Assembly (NCBI GenBank): GCA_030407315.1
Contig: JALQPE010002307.1
Coordinates: 62,001 to 126,000, forward strand
Direction of reading: 5' to 3'
Origin: Asparagopsis taxiformis
Taxonomy: Eukaryota > Rhodophyta > Florideophyceae > Bonnemaisoniales > Bonnemaisoniaceae
DNA: 64,000 nt
A model generated the notes under the pieces. That model did no database searches. It worked only from the letters and a program-made list of their open reading frames with translations, and was not told where the DNA came from. The position numbers and the translations under genes are program-made. Positions 1 to 9,697 of this stretch are shown here, piece after piece (within the stretch, counting starts at the first letter, position 1; every line of letters starts with the position of its first letter).

Positions 1-1626
1 TGATGACGGCGCAGGTGAGGAGAAGAAACGGTTCAATTGCTTCAGCGTCGCGCGCGAGATTTGAAACTGGGGATATGCCGATAAAAAATGTAACATAGTC
101 GCATGAATTCGTTCTTTGGGTACATCTTGTACACAATTTTTCCTCTCTTCATCGATACTATACGCTTCTAATGGCATAGATCCATGTCGCTCGGCTGAGC
201 AATGCCATGCCAACCACGCAATTGCGAGACCAGCAGACCAGTCTCCATTCTTCTGGGTACTGCATATCAGAGCGGACTGTTTCTTGTCCACACAACAATC
301 TCGTAATTGCGAAAGGCAAGGACCAAGCGCACGTCCAAACGCATATTTATGATCAATCTTCCCTTTTCTGTCAGTAAGTGGAAGCCAATGAACATTACGC
401 TTCTCATCCACCTGTGCAGGCTTTATGCATCCAAGGACAATCACGCATCCAAACCGTTTCGCAGCAGCCAGCACAAATGCCGACGACGAAGCGAGTGCAA
501 TGCGCTCGAGATGAATGCAGGAGTTCCAAATCGGAACGCCGATCACGGAATCAGTCGGCTGCAATGCACCACCAGTGCTACCTGAAAGGACGGCTTCATT
601 CGCAAGGATGTTTGCAATCGTGTTTCGAAGATCATCCTCGATATGAGCGGCACGAACATTGTCGGCACACTGAGCGACATTAAAAATACGCTCACGAAAT
701 CGCCAGAAGAGTTGTGGCGTGAGACCACGACACCATGCCTCTTCATCATCGCCAGCGCCCTGCACATATGGAAAGCCGACTGCAACGGCTGGAAAATGAA
801 TGCCGCAGCATGACTCTGCATCGCGAGGCTCGATAAACGATCGATGACCGGACGGTATCGGTGTGCTGGCTGATATACATATGATCGGGGTAAAGTCCAG
901 TTGTGACAGGGAAATTGCATCATCCCACAGCAGTCTGCCCGGTTGCAACCAGAGTGCACGCAGTGGTTTGAGACGTTTGTTTCGTGCCTCGATAAAACTG
1001 GGAATAAAATTCTGTAACTGAGTATCCGATCTAGTCCAGTGTTGAATCCAATGTGGAAGTCTCTGACGAATTTGTTCACGCTCGGACGGCGGTACATGTT
1101 TGTGCAAATGCAGTGGAATGCAGTCTGGACAAACATCGGGGAGCGGGACAGGATTGACACATGTGCATTTGATCAATCCAGCAACGATGTTCATAACAAC
1201 GCACCATATTGGAATTGTCTTTGTCAAACTATCGGGAAAGTGCTTTCCCGCTCGGGTGACATCCACTATAACGACGGATGCATGCGAAACAGCGGCTTGA
1301 AATACATGAACGTTTGGTCGACGCAATGAACTGGACCACTGTCCATAGTGACCGTCGGCACTCTTGAAATAGCACGTGTGCGTTTGCACGGGTGATTTAT
1401 CGCGGTAGAGCTGCGGCGGAACGTACCAAGATCCGGCTCGAGAATTGGCGAACAAAGGCAATGGCGCGACAGATGAGGATAGATGGTCGTAGATACGTAG
1501 TGCACGTAGCGTATCGTGAAGTATAGAGTTGAAGCGAGCACGAAGCCCCTGCTCTGTGGTTCGCAGTTGCTTGAGGATGTGATTTTGACGAAAGGCTGTT
1601 GCGTCTAGAGGAGACGACGAGTCCAT
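1..1626 (-). CDS. RIT1: tRNA A64-2'-O-ribosylphosphate transferase (Rit1 family), 3' end outside window
   Basis: The minus-strand frame is open without a stop from the ATG at 1626 to the window edge (542 codons), so the C-terminus is missing. The family adds a ribosylphosphate group to A64 of initiator tRNA-Met, which keeps it out of elongation; it acts in the cytosol. The call rests on my own translation: residues 88-97 read KSADGHYGQW, followed by SSSLRRPNVHV, and residues 121-128 read VDVTRAGK, followed by a PDSLTKTIPIW stretch. These are the signature blocks of Rit1-like proteins. Yeast Rit1 is about 510 residues, so little should be missing unless this protein has an extended tail. The gene is intronless as far as seen. 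It lies tail-to-head with the LRAT gene at 1759-2223, about 130 bases away. The family assignment is confident; activity is inferred. Confidence 0.85.
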   Translation of the reverse strand, partial: MDSSSPLDATAFRQNHILKQLRTTEQGLRARFNSILHDTLRALRIYDHLSSSVAPLPLFANSRAGSWYVPPQLYRDKSPVQTHTCYFKSADGHYGQWSSSLRRPNVHVFQAAVSHASVVIVDVTRAGKHFPDSLTKTIPIWCVVMNIVAGLIKCTCVNPVPLPDVCPDCIPLHLHKHVPPSEREQIRQRLPHWIQHWTRSDTQLQNFIPSFIEARNKRLKPLRALWLQPGRLLWDDAISLSQLDFTPIICISASTPIPSGHRSFIEPRDAESCCGIHFPAVAVGFPYVQGAGDDEEAWCRGLTPQLFWRFRERIFNVAQCADNVRAAHIEDDLRNTIANILANEAVLSGSTGGALQPTDSVIGVPIWNSCIHLERIALASSSAFVLAAAKRFGCVIVLGCIKPAQVDEKRNVHWLPLTDRKGKIDHKYAFGRALGPCLSQLRDCCVDKKQSALICSTQKNGDWSAGLAIAWLAWHCSAERHGSMPLEAYSIDEERKNCVQDVPKERIHATMLHFLSAYPQFQISRATLKQLNRFFSSPAPSS

Positions 1627-1758
1627 AGCGTGTTTCTACTGTTGTTTATAAATGTGGCGGATGTGTCGAGGCAACGAGTTTAAAATACGATTTCGAATGG
1701 GAAATTTTGATTTTAGATCCAACCGTACAACTGCAAATGCTATTACAAACATCGATCG

Positions 1759-2223
1759 CTACACAGCTTTCTTCACATCATTGCTTGCACTAGCGCGCCG
1801 CCGAGCAAGACGAGTGGTGACCGCCGCAATGGATCCGACCAGCGGCACGGCAAAGGTGAGAGATTTCTTGACATTGCGCACCTGCAAACTTTGGGCCACA
1901 CCGGTGACACACCAGCGTGCAAAGCTCTCACAATTGAACACGAACACATGATAGCCACCATCGCCGAGACGACTTTCGGCGCGTTGTTGCACCACGTCGG
2001 GGGCGGCCATCATGGACGGGTCCTCGTAGACGACGTCGTAGATATTGGCGGCGCGTCTACCGACAAACGCTTGGCGCGTGGTGCGCACGATACGCGCGTT
2101 GGATTTGGACTTGCGAGTGCCTTTGGGGTTGGTGAAATGAATCACAGAGCCGTCGTTGCATTCAATACCGTGATGCCAGTAGCCGCACGGCCAGATTGGA
2201 CGCCAGGTTGCGATGTGCGCCAT
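1759..2223 (-). CDS. LRAT-domain protein, paralogue 1
   Basis: A 154-residue protein of the LRAT/NlpC-P60-like circularly permuted papain fold, a family of acyltransferases and phospholipases with a His-His-Cys active site. The start at 2223 was chosen over an upstream extension to 2613 because it matches the start of the paralogue at 4008-4514: both have 15-16 residues before the HHG motif. Visible motifs are WHHGI (H17-H18), a second histidine in SVIHF, and FNCESFARWC with the probable catalytic Cys98. A hydrophobic stretch near the C-terminus (about residues 120-140) could anchor it to a membrane. The upstream extension is basic and low in complexity and is probably untranslated. Which lipid or protein it acts on cannot be read from sequence. 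Confidence 0.75.
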   Translation of the reverse strand: MAHIATWRPIWPCGYWHHGIECNDGSVIHFTNPKGTRKSKSNARIVRTTRQAFVGRRAANIYDVVYEDPSMMAAPDVVQQRAESRLGDGGYHVFVFNCESFARWCVTGVAQSLQVRNVKKSLTFAVPLVGSIAAVTTRLARRRASASNDVKKAV

Positions 2224-3069
2224 GGCACTGCGATGTGCTGCCGGTGCGACGAGGCATTGCTTCGGGGTGGTTTGCGGACGACGCGTGTGCGGCGTGGTTG
2301 AAATATGAGCCGTTTGTGGTGGAAAGTTTTGCTTGCATGTATGGTCGGATATGTGTTCTATTTTTGCCGTTTCGAACGGTGCGCAATTCGGTCGCGCGGA
2401 TTTGCTTACGCATTGTTCGCGTCGTGGAAGATGTATGTGTGATAGGTGCGCGGTGGAGTGGCGCACGGACTGGCGGCCCGATCGTGCGAATTGGTTGGAC
2501 GTGGACCGCTGTGGTGTGGTAGTGTGGCCGAGACTCGAGAGCGTGTAGGAATTTTCTAGGGCTTTCGGACGACGTGGACTGCACGGTGGATTCGACTTGG
2601 AGATGTGTACCACAAATTTCCATTGCGATTGTGGATATTGAAATTACTATGGCGCTGCCATTGATTGTATCACATACGAGGCGAGCTGTACTGGTGGAGA
2701 CACAGTTTGGCCACCTGCGAGTAGTTTTAGATCGGAAAGGAGAAATAGATTACGTGCACCGCGTTTGGACGATATTGACAGCAGGCACGCAGCAGTGATG
2801 GTAGATGTGTTACATGGTTGTACATGAGTAGAGTTTCTAGTACAATCCGCAAAGATTGTAGTTTTGCTCGAGCTTTCTCGTTGCATTTGAAAGACGTCTC
2901 AGTCTATCAACCAACCTGATCGTGACCATTTCTTGCCAAGCAGTATGCAGCATAGTTTGTTTGCGCTGTGCCAATGTGTGTTTGGAGCATTATTTGCACG
3001 GCAATTGTATTGGATGTGGTTTCATTATACACCACAGATCCTCTCTCGACATCGGAAGGAATTGCAACG
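2224..3069. other. Intergenic, upstream of LRAT paralogue 1
   Basis: About 850 bases with no convincing coding potential. It should hold the promoter of the minus-strand LRAT gene and the 5' flank of the tRNA-Leu gene. The last 14 bases before the tRNA (a GGAATTGCAACGGG block) recur with one change before the second tRNA-Leu, so the duplicated unit includes flanking sequence. Confidence 0.5.
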
Positions 3070-3149
3070 GGAAGCGTGGCCGAGTGGTCTAAGGCGCTAG
3101 TTTAAGGCACTAGTCCTCCGGGGCGTGAGTTCGAATCTCACCGCTTTCA
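3070..3149 (+). tRNA. tRNA-Leu (anticodon AAG)
   Basis: An 80-base class II tRNA. The acceptor stem pairs GGAAGCG with CGCTTTC. The D arm is GCC-GAGTGGTCTAA-GGC. The anticodon stem CTAGT/ACTAG encloses the loop TTAAGGC, giving anticodon AAG. A short variable arm follows, then T arm GTGAG-TTCGAAT-CTCAC and discriminator A, as usual for leucine. No intron is present. A T-run (AAAATTTTT) about 10 bases downstream is a plausible RNA polymerase III terminator. An identical copy lies at 5649-5728 on the other strand. Confidence 0.95.
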
Positions 3150-4007
3150 TCCGTGCAAAATTTTTGCCCCCTGCCATCTCCGCGAAATCTTTTGCCACAC
3201 CATGTTTTGCTGTGCGCTGTCCTCTCCATGTCTGGTCTGGTCATACTTACGTCGCGACTCCACTTGGCAGGTAACAAAATTTGGCGCCCGATGAAACGTG
3301 CCGTACGCACGCATACGTGTTGGGCTCTCGCGTCTGATGACACCACCGATCATCTCACCGATGAATCGCGTTTGCAGTAGAAACGCACTGTCCATGAATG
3401 TGTATACACCCAACGCATAGTTGTACATAGTTGAGATTCAGCAAATGTTCGGTACGAAAACTGACCGTGTGCTCACTACATCGCTGATCTAACACTCGAC
3501 CAACATAACACTGCGCGATGCGTTGCTGGCCACGACTCACTGCATCCTGATGGTGCGGACGCGGATGTTGTGGCGATGACGTGCCGTGTGTGTTGCAAGT
3601 TGACAGCGTGCCATTGCGCGCGCGGTTTGAATTGGACGTCTAATCCGGTTGGACAGCATCGCTTCCACAGACGCATCACCAACAGTGCAGTGATTGGAAC
3701 ATGTACACAATATTGACAAACACTCGTCCAGCATATTATTACAAATTTTAATTCAGAAAAACTCGAGTGGTGTTACAAGCATCTGTAGTTTGACTCGGCA
3801 GCATCTTACCGAGTCGGTGGACATCACCAGTAAACGTCAGAATGATGCCGCACCTCGAGGCAACACAGAGAGGGCAACATATTCTGTTTCCTACTCCCCG
3901 AGTGCCACTGCCGTTCTACAGTTTTTTCACAATGCGTTCCCCCACCGCGCCCCAGTCCGTCGGTTCGATCCTTCAAGATATACACTGTACAACTATGTGA
4001 CCGCGCG
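3150..4007. other. Intergenic between tRNA-Leu and LRAT paralogue 2
   Basis: No supported gene. Several short frames overlap here on both strands but lack any recognisable domain. The region contains the 3' flank of the tRNA and the 3' end of the minus-strand LRAT gene. Confidence 0.4.
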
Positions 4008-4514
4008 TCACATGGCAAGCCGAACAAGCGTGACAATCCTCCCCGCCATTGAACCAGGCGCACGTTTCTGCGGTTCGTACATGACCATTCGAAAGCCCCG
4101 ATGCTGCCCGCTTATAAACGTTTTGCAAACCATCACGATACACGGTCCGGCGACGGGGATCAGTTGCATCATTTTGTACATCGCGTTGGTCACCTGCACA
4201 CTGTCCGCGACACCGGTCATGCACCAGCGCGCAAACGTCTCACAGTTGTTTGTGAACAGGTTGTAGCCGCGCTGTCCGAGTTTGGACATTGCACGTTGCT
4301 GCACTTGGTCCGCCGCTTTCACAACCGACTGGTTTTCGTAGACATACTGGTAGACTGTGCGCTGGTTGGCAAATTGAGCAAAGGAGGTGCGTGTGATGAG
4401 CGCGTCGTTTTTCCATGTACCTTGGTAATGGATGACGGTGTTGTCGTCGAGAAGGATTCCGTGATGCCAGACGCCGATCACGTTGTTACCGCTTCGTACA
4501 CAGACTTGCGACAT
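4008..4514 (-). CDS. LRAT-domain protein, paralogue 2
   Basis: A 168-residue member of the LRAT/NlpC-P60-like acyltransferase fold. Motifs are WHHGI (H17-H18), TVIHY (H29), and NNCETFARWC with probable catalytic Cys91. It aligns over its length with the paralogue at 1759-2223, including a QQRA..LG..GY stretch before the NCE motif, so the two arose by duplication. A hydrophobic segment follows the catalytic region (around residues 118-138) and may act as a membrane anchor. The ATG at 4514 is the natural start. The gene sits between two inverted tRNA-Leu genes. Substrate unknown. Confidence 0.78.
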   Translation of the reverse strand: MSQVCVRSGNNVIGVWHHGILLDDNTVIHYQGTWKNDALITRTSFAQFANQRTVYQYVYENQSVVKAADQVQQRAMSKLGQRGYNLFTNNCETFARWCMTGVADSVQVTNAMYKMMQLIPVAGPCIVMVCKTFISGQHRGFRMVMYEPQKRAPGSMAGRIVTLVRLAM

Positions 4515-5648
4515 TTTGGATGCGGTGTGTGTTGGTGTCTGTGTGTGGTGGTGGTGGTGGTGATGGTGATGGGAGAGAATGTCAGATGTTCATGACGGGG
4601 GTGGAAATGTTTAAGTAGAGAGAAAGCGCACGGGAGGTGATTCGTTTAAGAGGAGATAAGCTGCTTCTTTGTCCACATGTAACGTTGACGTGGAAGAGGA
4701 GATTCACCGGAATCTTTGCTGTTGCCAGCGTTTGGCAGATATGAGAATTTCTGCATGAAGGTTACAAAACTGTTTTGAATTGGGGCCTGGTCGGCTTATT
4801 CATGGAGCAATCATGCGCTTGATTTCACGAAGACACGTACAAATGAGCAAATGTAGATGCAATATACAATGTCTGGTTTCATTCCTGGGGGCTGTGTCGG
4901 TGTCAGCGATCACATCGATGACTTGAACAAGTCATAAGATCCCAACCAAACCTTTTTAATTTAGTTGATTATATATATGTGTCATTGATGTGATACAGAA
5001 ACTAATTTAGATATACAAAATAGAGGGACCTGGTTAGAAGTTCTGACTCAGAACACAAACAACATTGTTGGCTACAAGTCGATTGAAAAACTGCCAAGTG
5101 GTCAGTTCTTGTATGCTTACATGCATCGACTTGAAAAACGTGACAGACGCACGCATCTGTTGGGAAAGGCTAACAACGGCGCTCATCAAACCGTGCAGAC
5201 GTCGAAACAATAAAGTATTATTTTAACATGTGATGCACTGATCTGCGTGCAGCAAATTTGGCAAGCTTTCCTCCAGTCCTGGCTGGAGTTGGAGAATATG
5301 TACGATTTGACGACTCGACCTTATCGAGTGGATTGGGACGTCAGTAGGACAAGTGGTGCGCCGTGAGTACTCGTGTACAGCAGTTATTATCAAACATCAT
5401 TATGATTGGCTAATGTTTCTACCATCTCGTACGTGCAAGCAATTTGCTTCATATCGTACAAGCGGTTGAAAGCGAAATTTTTCTCCATCTCAAGTGTCTA
5501 TCGTCAATATTGCTGTTGCTGTCGTTCATGACGTAATTGTCGATAAGACAATACTGGCTTCAAGTCGCAGGACAATTGAGAGCGCGACTAGAGATGCAAA
5601 CAGAGCTGCTTCGAACCGTTGGGAAAAAGGAAAAAATTTTGGTACGGA
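4515..5648. other. Intergenic, about 1.1 kb
   Basis: AT-richer sequence without a convincing gene. A GT/GGT-rich microsatellite-like stretch near 4530-4570 lies just upstream of the LRAT start. Otherwise I see nothing identifiable. Confidence 0.4.
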
Positions 5649-5728
5649 TGAAAGCGGTGAGATTCGAACTCACGCCCCGGAGGACTAGTGCCTTAAACTA
5701 GCGCCTTAGACCACTCGGCCACGCTTCC
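5649..5728 (-). tRNA. tRNA-Leu (anticodon AAG), second copy
   Basis: The reverse complement is identical to the tRNA at 3070-3149 over all 80 bases: same acceptor stem, D arm, anticodon loop TTAAGGC, T arm and discriminator A. The 14-base upstream block and the downstream T-run are also shared with small changes. This indicates a recent inverted duplication of a unit a little larger than the tRNA itself. Confidence 0.95.
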
Positions 5729-6036
5729 CGTTCCAATTCCTCTCCTTGTCCATCTCCCGGAAATCACGTTAATTGAAACCACACACACAGTACCCCGGTC
5801 GACACACATGCGACAAAGGTGACCTGACTCATGTCACATCTTTGCACGACATAGACATTGGTCGAAATCATCTCGTCGAGATCAAGTAATACGAATAAAA
5901 ACGACGGGTCTCAATAAATTTCCCACAAAACATTCCCAGAGATGCACCACATAGCTGCTCAACGTCACCTCCCTCCCATGACACGAACACGAAGAGATCC
6001 ATCCGCACCACGACCGACCATAGCCAGCAAACCGCC

Positions 6037-6858
6037 ATGACCGCCTTCGTCCCCGCCATCCCCACCCCCATTTCAACAACAGCATCGTTCACAAACCGCA
6101 AAGCCCTTCCATCAGCGAGACGAATCCACCGTGCGACGCGCGCGATTCCCTCCGCCTCGCTACATGAATTTCCGCGTCGTGACCTGTTAAAGCTCTGCGC
6201 GGCCACTCTGGCGCAACTCGTCGTGCCGACGTCGCCAGCGCGAGCTGCTCCGCCGCTGACGAGCACAGAGGCGAGTGAATCGTACGGGTACTCGTTCAAA
6301 GTGCCGGCTTCGGGCTGGACGCGCAACACCGCTTCACTGTCGTCCTTTCGGGAAGTGACGGTGTATCTGTGCGATGAGGATGGAGATACCAATGTTAATA
6401 TGGTAGCGACACCTGTTCCTGGTGATTTTCAAAAATTAACCTCCTTCGGCTCAATGGATAACGTCCTGGTGCGTTCTTCATGCCATTCCGTCAGTGCACA
6501 TTTGTGCCCGGAACGTGTTGATCCGCTGACACATTTGTTTCGAACCGTACATTCGCCTGCTTCTCTTCCAATGTTCTTTGTGTCTCGCGAGCAGGATACG
6601 CTTGTGCCGAAAGGTCGCAAGGGGATTGATGGACAAGTTATTTCAACACGTGTGGATTCGTCTAAGAATGCCTATGTTATTGAGTATACCATCACTTCTG
6701 CCGGTGTGGCGAGACACTTGATCACAGTGTTTTCTCTGCAGCCTGGCAGATATCTGCTCACGCTCACCGGGCAAGCAAAGGAGGAGAACTGGGCAAAGAA
6801 TGAGGCCGTTTTGAAGTCTATAGCTGATTCTTTTGTATTGAACAAGTTTGATGCATGA
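6037..6858 (+). CDS. PsbP-like thylakoid lumen protein (one inferred intron)
   Basis: Encodes a PsbP-domain protein, a family that supports photosystem II oxygen evolution or assembly in the thylakoid lumen. The N-terminus is basic and Ser/Thr-rich like a plastid transit peptide. An RRDLLKL twin-arginine motif, a hydrophobic core and ARAAPP then form a Tat-type lumen signal (about residues 46-72). The PsbP domain starts at SYGYSFKVP. The uninterrupted frame contains an extra 42 codons exactly between a GTGCGT donor (6469) and a pyrimidine-rich GAGCAG acceptor (6594). Removing them joins GSMDNVL to DTLVPKG, which restores the usual PsbP spacing. I therefore propose exons 6037-6468 and 6595-6858 (231 residues). 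The gene converges on PDX1. Confidence 0.85.
   Translation: MTAFVPAIPTPISTTASFTNRKALPSARRIHRATRAIPSASLHEFPRRDLLKLCAATLAQLVVPTSPARAAPPLTSTEASESYGYSFKVPASGWTRNTASLSSFREVTVYLCDEDGDTNVNMVATPVPGDFQKLTSFGSMDNVLVRSSCHSVSAHLCPERVDPLTHLFRTVHSPASLPMFFVSREQDTLVPKGRKGIDGQVISTRVDSSKNAYVIEYTITSAGVARHLITVFSLQPGRYLLTLTGQAKEENWAKNEAVLKSIADSFVLNKFDA
6469..6594 (+). other. Inferred in-frame intron of the PsbP-like gene
   Basis: 126 bases, a multiple of three and free of in-frame stops, with GTGCGT at the 5' end and a pyrimidine-rich tract ending GAGCAG. Retention would insert 42 residues into the PsbP fold rather than truncate the protein. Confidence 0.7.
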
Positions 6859-7054
6859 TAGACACTTTAATGAGCTGTTGTAAATTAGGTTTGTCGTTCT
6901 TCCAGCACAACTGTCTTGGATTCGATTTCAGCTGGGGCACAAATACCGAGCGTCACGTCCGGCACGCCAATGTATGCATACAATCTTTACTTTTCCTCAG
7001 CAAGCACAAGTAGTATAGTAGAGAGCGAAAAAAAAACTGCCCGTCTCACGATAC

Positions 7055-8044
7055 CTAGTGTGTCTTGTGGCGAGCATCATCGGCCCACTTCTGCACAAGA
7101 CTATCCATCTCGATACCAACCATAGCCTCACCAAGATTTTCGGAAACGGACGCGAGCACCTTGGGATTGTCATAGTTGGAAACAGCCTTCACAATAGCCT
7201 CTGCGCGTTTCTGCGGGTTTTCACTCTTAAAAATTCCACTTCCGACAAACACACCATCCATGCCGAGCTGCATCATGAGGGCAGCGTCGGCCGGGGTAGC
7301 GACGCCACCAGCGGCGAACTGTACAACTGGCAAGCGGCCGAGCTCCTTTGTGCGACGCAGCAGGGTGAGTGGGGCGCCAATTTCCTTGGCAAACGTATAC
7401 AATTCATCATCATCCATCAGCTTCACCTTGCGAATCTCGGCGGCGACAGCGCGGGCATGTCGCACGGCCTCGACGACATTTCCAGTTCCGGCCTCGCCCT
7501 TTGTGCGAATAAAGGCGGCGCCTTCAGCAATTCTTCTCAACGCCTCTCCGAGGTTACGACAGCCGCACACAAACGGGACGGAGAATTTATGTTTGTTAGT
7601 ATGGTTGAGATCGTCGGCGGGGGTGAGCACTTCGGATTCGTCGATGTAATCTACTGAAATAGCCTCGAGAATCTGCGCCTCCACAAAGTGACCGATGCGT
7701 GCCTTGGCCATGACGGGAATGGACACAGCGGCTCGAATACTCTTGATCATGGATGGATCTGACATGCGGGCGACTTGACCGCCCTTGCGAATGTCAGCGG
7801 GGATGCGCTCCAGAGCCATGACGGCGCATGCGCCTGCTTGCTCAGCGATGCGCGCCTGTTCAGGGGTGACGACGTCCATGATGACGCCGCCTTTGAGCAT
7901 TTGAGCGAGGCCGACCTTTGTGGCGTAGGTGGATGTGAGGTTTGCGTCCATTGTGGCGGCGGTTGCTGTGGATTCAGTGTCGGCGAATGCGGTGCCGTTG
8001 AGCGCGTGGCGGGTTCCGTTGGTATGTGCAGTTGGGGTGGCCAT
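7055..8044 (-). CDS. PDX1: Pyridoxal 5'-phosphate synthase, PdxS/PDX1 subunit
   Basis: The synthase subunit of the DXP-independent vitamin B6 pathway. It makes pyridoxal phosphate from ribose 5-phosphate, glyceraldehyde 3-phosphate and ammonia supplied by the PDX2 glutaminase, and normally forms a dodecamer. The start at 8044 (329 residues) is preferred over an upstream extension because PDX1 proteins are about 290-315 residues and the core begins at [19 protein letters not shown]. Visible active-site features are Asp57 in GGVIMD, Lys114 in VMAKARIGH (the Schiff-base lysine), a [11 protein letters not shown] phosphate loop, and the C-terminal [18 protein letters not shown] and VGSGIFKS blocks. 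The short N-terminal extension looks disordered, not a targeting peptide. No intron. Very confident. Confidence 0.96.
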   Translation of the reverse strand: MATPTAHTNGTRHALNGTAFADTESTATAATMDANLTSTYATKVGLAQMLKGGVIMDVVTPEQARIAEQAGACAVMALERIPADIRKGGQVARMSDPSMIKSIRAAVSIPVMAKARIGHFVEAQILEAISVDYIDESEVLTPADDLNHTNKHKFSVPFVCGCRNLGEALRRIAEGAAFIRTKGEAGTGNVVEAVRHARAVAAEIRKVKLMDDDELYTFAKEIGAPLTLLRRTKELGRLPVVQFAAGGVATPADAALMMQLGMDGVFVGSGIFKSENPQKRAEAIVKAVSNYDNPKVLASVSENLGEAMVGIEMDSLVQKWADDARHKTH

Positions 8045-8584
8045 TTTGGTTGGGGTGTGTATGTGTGTGGATGAAGGGAGAAGGGTGAATAGAGTGGTAA
8101 AGGCAGTTGGACTGGTGTACTTGTAGAGAGTTGGGTAGGTGGCGTTGAGCTGAATTGTGAGCCTCATAGAGTTGGGATTGGGAGATTAGCATATGCGATG
8201 AAAATGTTGTATGTGTGGACTTTGCGACGTGAGTGGTTGTTAATCGGGCGAGGGTATGATTGTGGCCCAGTGCAAAGTTACATGTTCTTCGGCGCCTCTG
8301 AACGCCATTTGAGTGGAGGTAGTGGAGGCGGAATACGGCGTCGTTTCGAAGATGATTGGCTGGCGTGGTTAGTTTTGCTGTTACTTGACGAACGGTCGAA
8401 ATCGTAGCCAATGAGAAATTAGTTTACAAATCTGGTAGACTGTAGATCGGCGGTGCATGCCATCCGCAGTTGACGCCAGTCGAGCATGAACCAACGGCCC
8501 AAAAACGAAGAGTAATCGAGGCTCAATGCTTTCACACCAAAGGGTTAACACATGTAGACCGCACATTCGTCTTGCGCACCTTTT
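8045..8584. other. Intergenic between PDX1 and cyclin
   Basis: About 540 bases holding the PDX1 promoter and the 3' flank of the cyclin gene. Short frames on both strands are overlapping shadows. No recognisable element. Confidence 0.4.
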
Positions 8585-9697
8585 TCATTCACCCACCACT
8601 GATCCGTCATCGCCCCAATTACAAAGCAGCCAGTGTTCCAGTTTCTTCATGTCCAGCTGTTCTACCTTATCAGCCAGCGTATAAAACTTCAACAGTAACC
8701 ATCGCGAATTACCACCTCGATGCGTGTGCAGCACGCGCTTCCACGCCTCCACCAGCCGCAGCACCACATCGACAGCACTCATACCACAAAAATCACTCAC
8801 ACCACCAGCGCATCCTTTCAAATGCGACGCTCGCGCACCAGCAAACCACATCCCGAGCAATACGCACCCCATCGCAATATCGCCCGCCCTCCTATATGTC
8901 GTCTTGTAATCCAACAACGCCATATATGATGCAAAGCGGGCAACTTGACAAATTGTCGCCGCGCAATGCGCCCCCTTCTGTACACTTTCTGCTAACTTGG
9001 ACACAATAGACATGTGCGTCGGTGTCGTGAGACGATACTCTAATGTGTTCAACACTATCTCCTCCATGGCCAACACTTTAGATGCTGAATACGATTTGTC
9101 GCATATAGAGACGATTTCTGCTACGGACGGCGGTTCTGTTTCTTCAATCTTACATGCGATCAACATGCTGACAATGGCGACTAGCTGTACATTGGCGACG
9201 GCGACAGCGCGTTTGGACAAAACTCTGTCCATAAAGTTTACGGCAAGGACGAGTGTGTGCGGGCGCACAGTAAATTCGGAGGCGACTTCCATGAGCCAGT
9301 CGACCACAACTTCACGAATGGACGCTGTGACATCGCTCGATTGGACGCGCGAGAGGAAATCGGGCGCGAGCGTGGGTTCGAGCCGGAACACATTGCGGAT
9401 AATAGTGTCTTCTAAAGAGTCTGTCACGAGAAGACAGGGGTCATGACGCGACGGAGTGGTGTCGAGCACAACTGTCGCGTCGTCCGACTGTGGACTATCG
9501 GGGGTGTGCTGGGTGCTGGTACGTCGTCGCACTCTCTCGGAGCGACGCAGCGGGGGCAGGTCGGGTCGCGGACGCTTGCGCGCGGAGATGCGTTTACGGG
9601 TGTACATTGGTGAGGCGGAGGATTGTGTTATGGCGGCGACGACGTTGGCCACGGACGCGGCGTGTGTTTGGGCGAGTTGCTGCAGCGGCTGGGTCAT
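8585..9697 (-). CDS. A/B-type mitotic cyclin
   Basis: A 370-residue cyclin from the ATG at 9697. The open frame extends upstream to 10138, but that part is unlike any cyclin and includes promoter-like sequence. The N-terminal cyclin fold begins near residue 120 with IREVVVDWLMEV, followed by FTVRPHTLVLAVNFMDRVL and LVAIVSMLIACKIEE, the hallmark A/B cyclin-box blocks. A second fold follows TTPTHMSIV. The N-terminal region is basic and holds RxxL sequences (RPDLPPL) that might be a destruction box, though not a textbook one. Cyclins activate CDKs, here probably for S-phase or mitosis. A cluster of E2F-like sites lies upstream. A versus B subtype cannot be settled by eye. Confidence 0.85.
   Translation of the reverse strand: MTQPLQQLAQTHAASVANVVAAITQSSASPMYTRKRISARKRPRPDLPPLRRSERVRRRTSTQHTPDSPQSDDATVVLDTTPSRHDPCLLVTDSLEDTIIRNVFRLEPTLAPDFLSRVQSSDVTASIREVVVDWLMEVASEFTVRPHTLVLAVNFMDRVLSKRAVAVANVQLVAIVSMLIACKIEETEPPSVAEIVSICDKSYSASKVLAMEEIVLNTLEYRLTTPTHMSIVSKLAESVQKGAHCAATICQVARFASYMALLDYKTTYRRAGDIAMGCVLLGMWFAGARASHLKGCAGGVSDFCGMSAVDVVLRLVEAWKRVLHTHRGGNSRWLLLKFYTLADKVEQLDMKKLEHWLLCNWGDDGSVVGE

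Noticed and set aside
543..1160. A 205-codon minus-strand frame near the window start
   Set aside because: It is a shadow: the Rit1 reading frame covers the same DNA in another phase, with clear family motifs.
8198..8411. Short frames in the PDX1-cyclin intergenic region
   Set aside because: Overlapping frames on both strands with no shared features; typical random open stretches.
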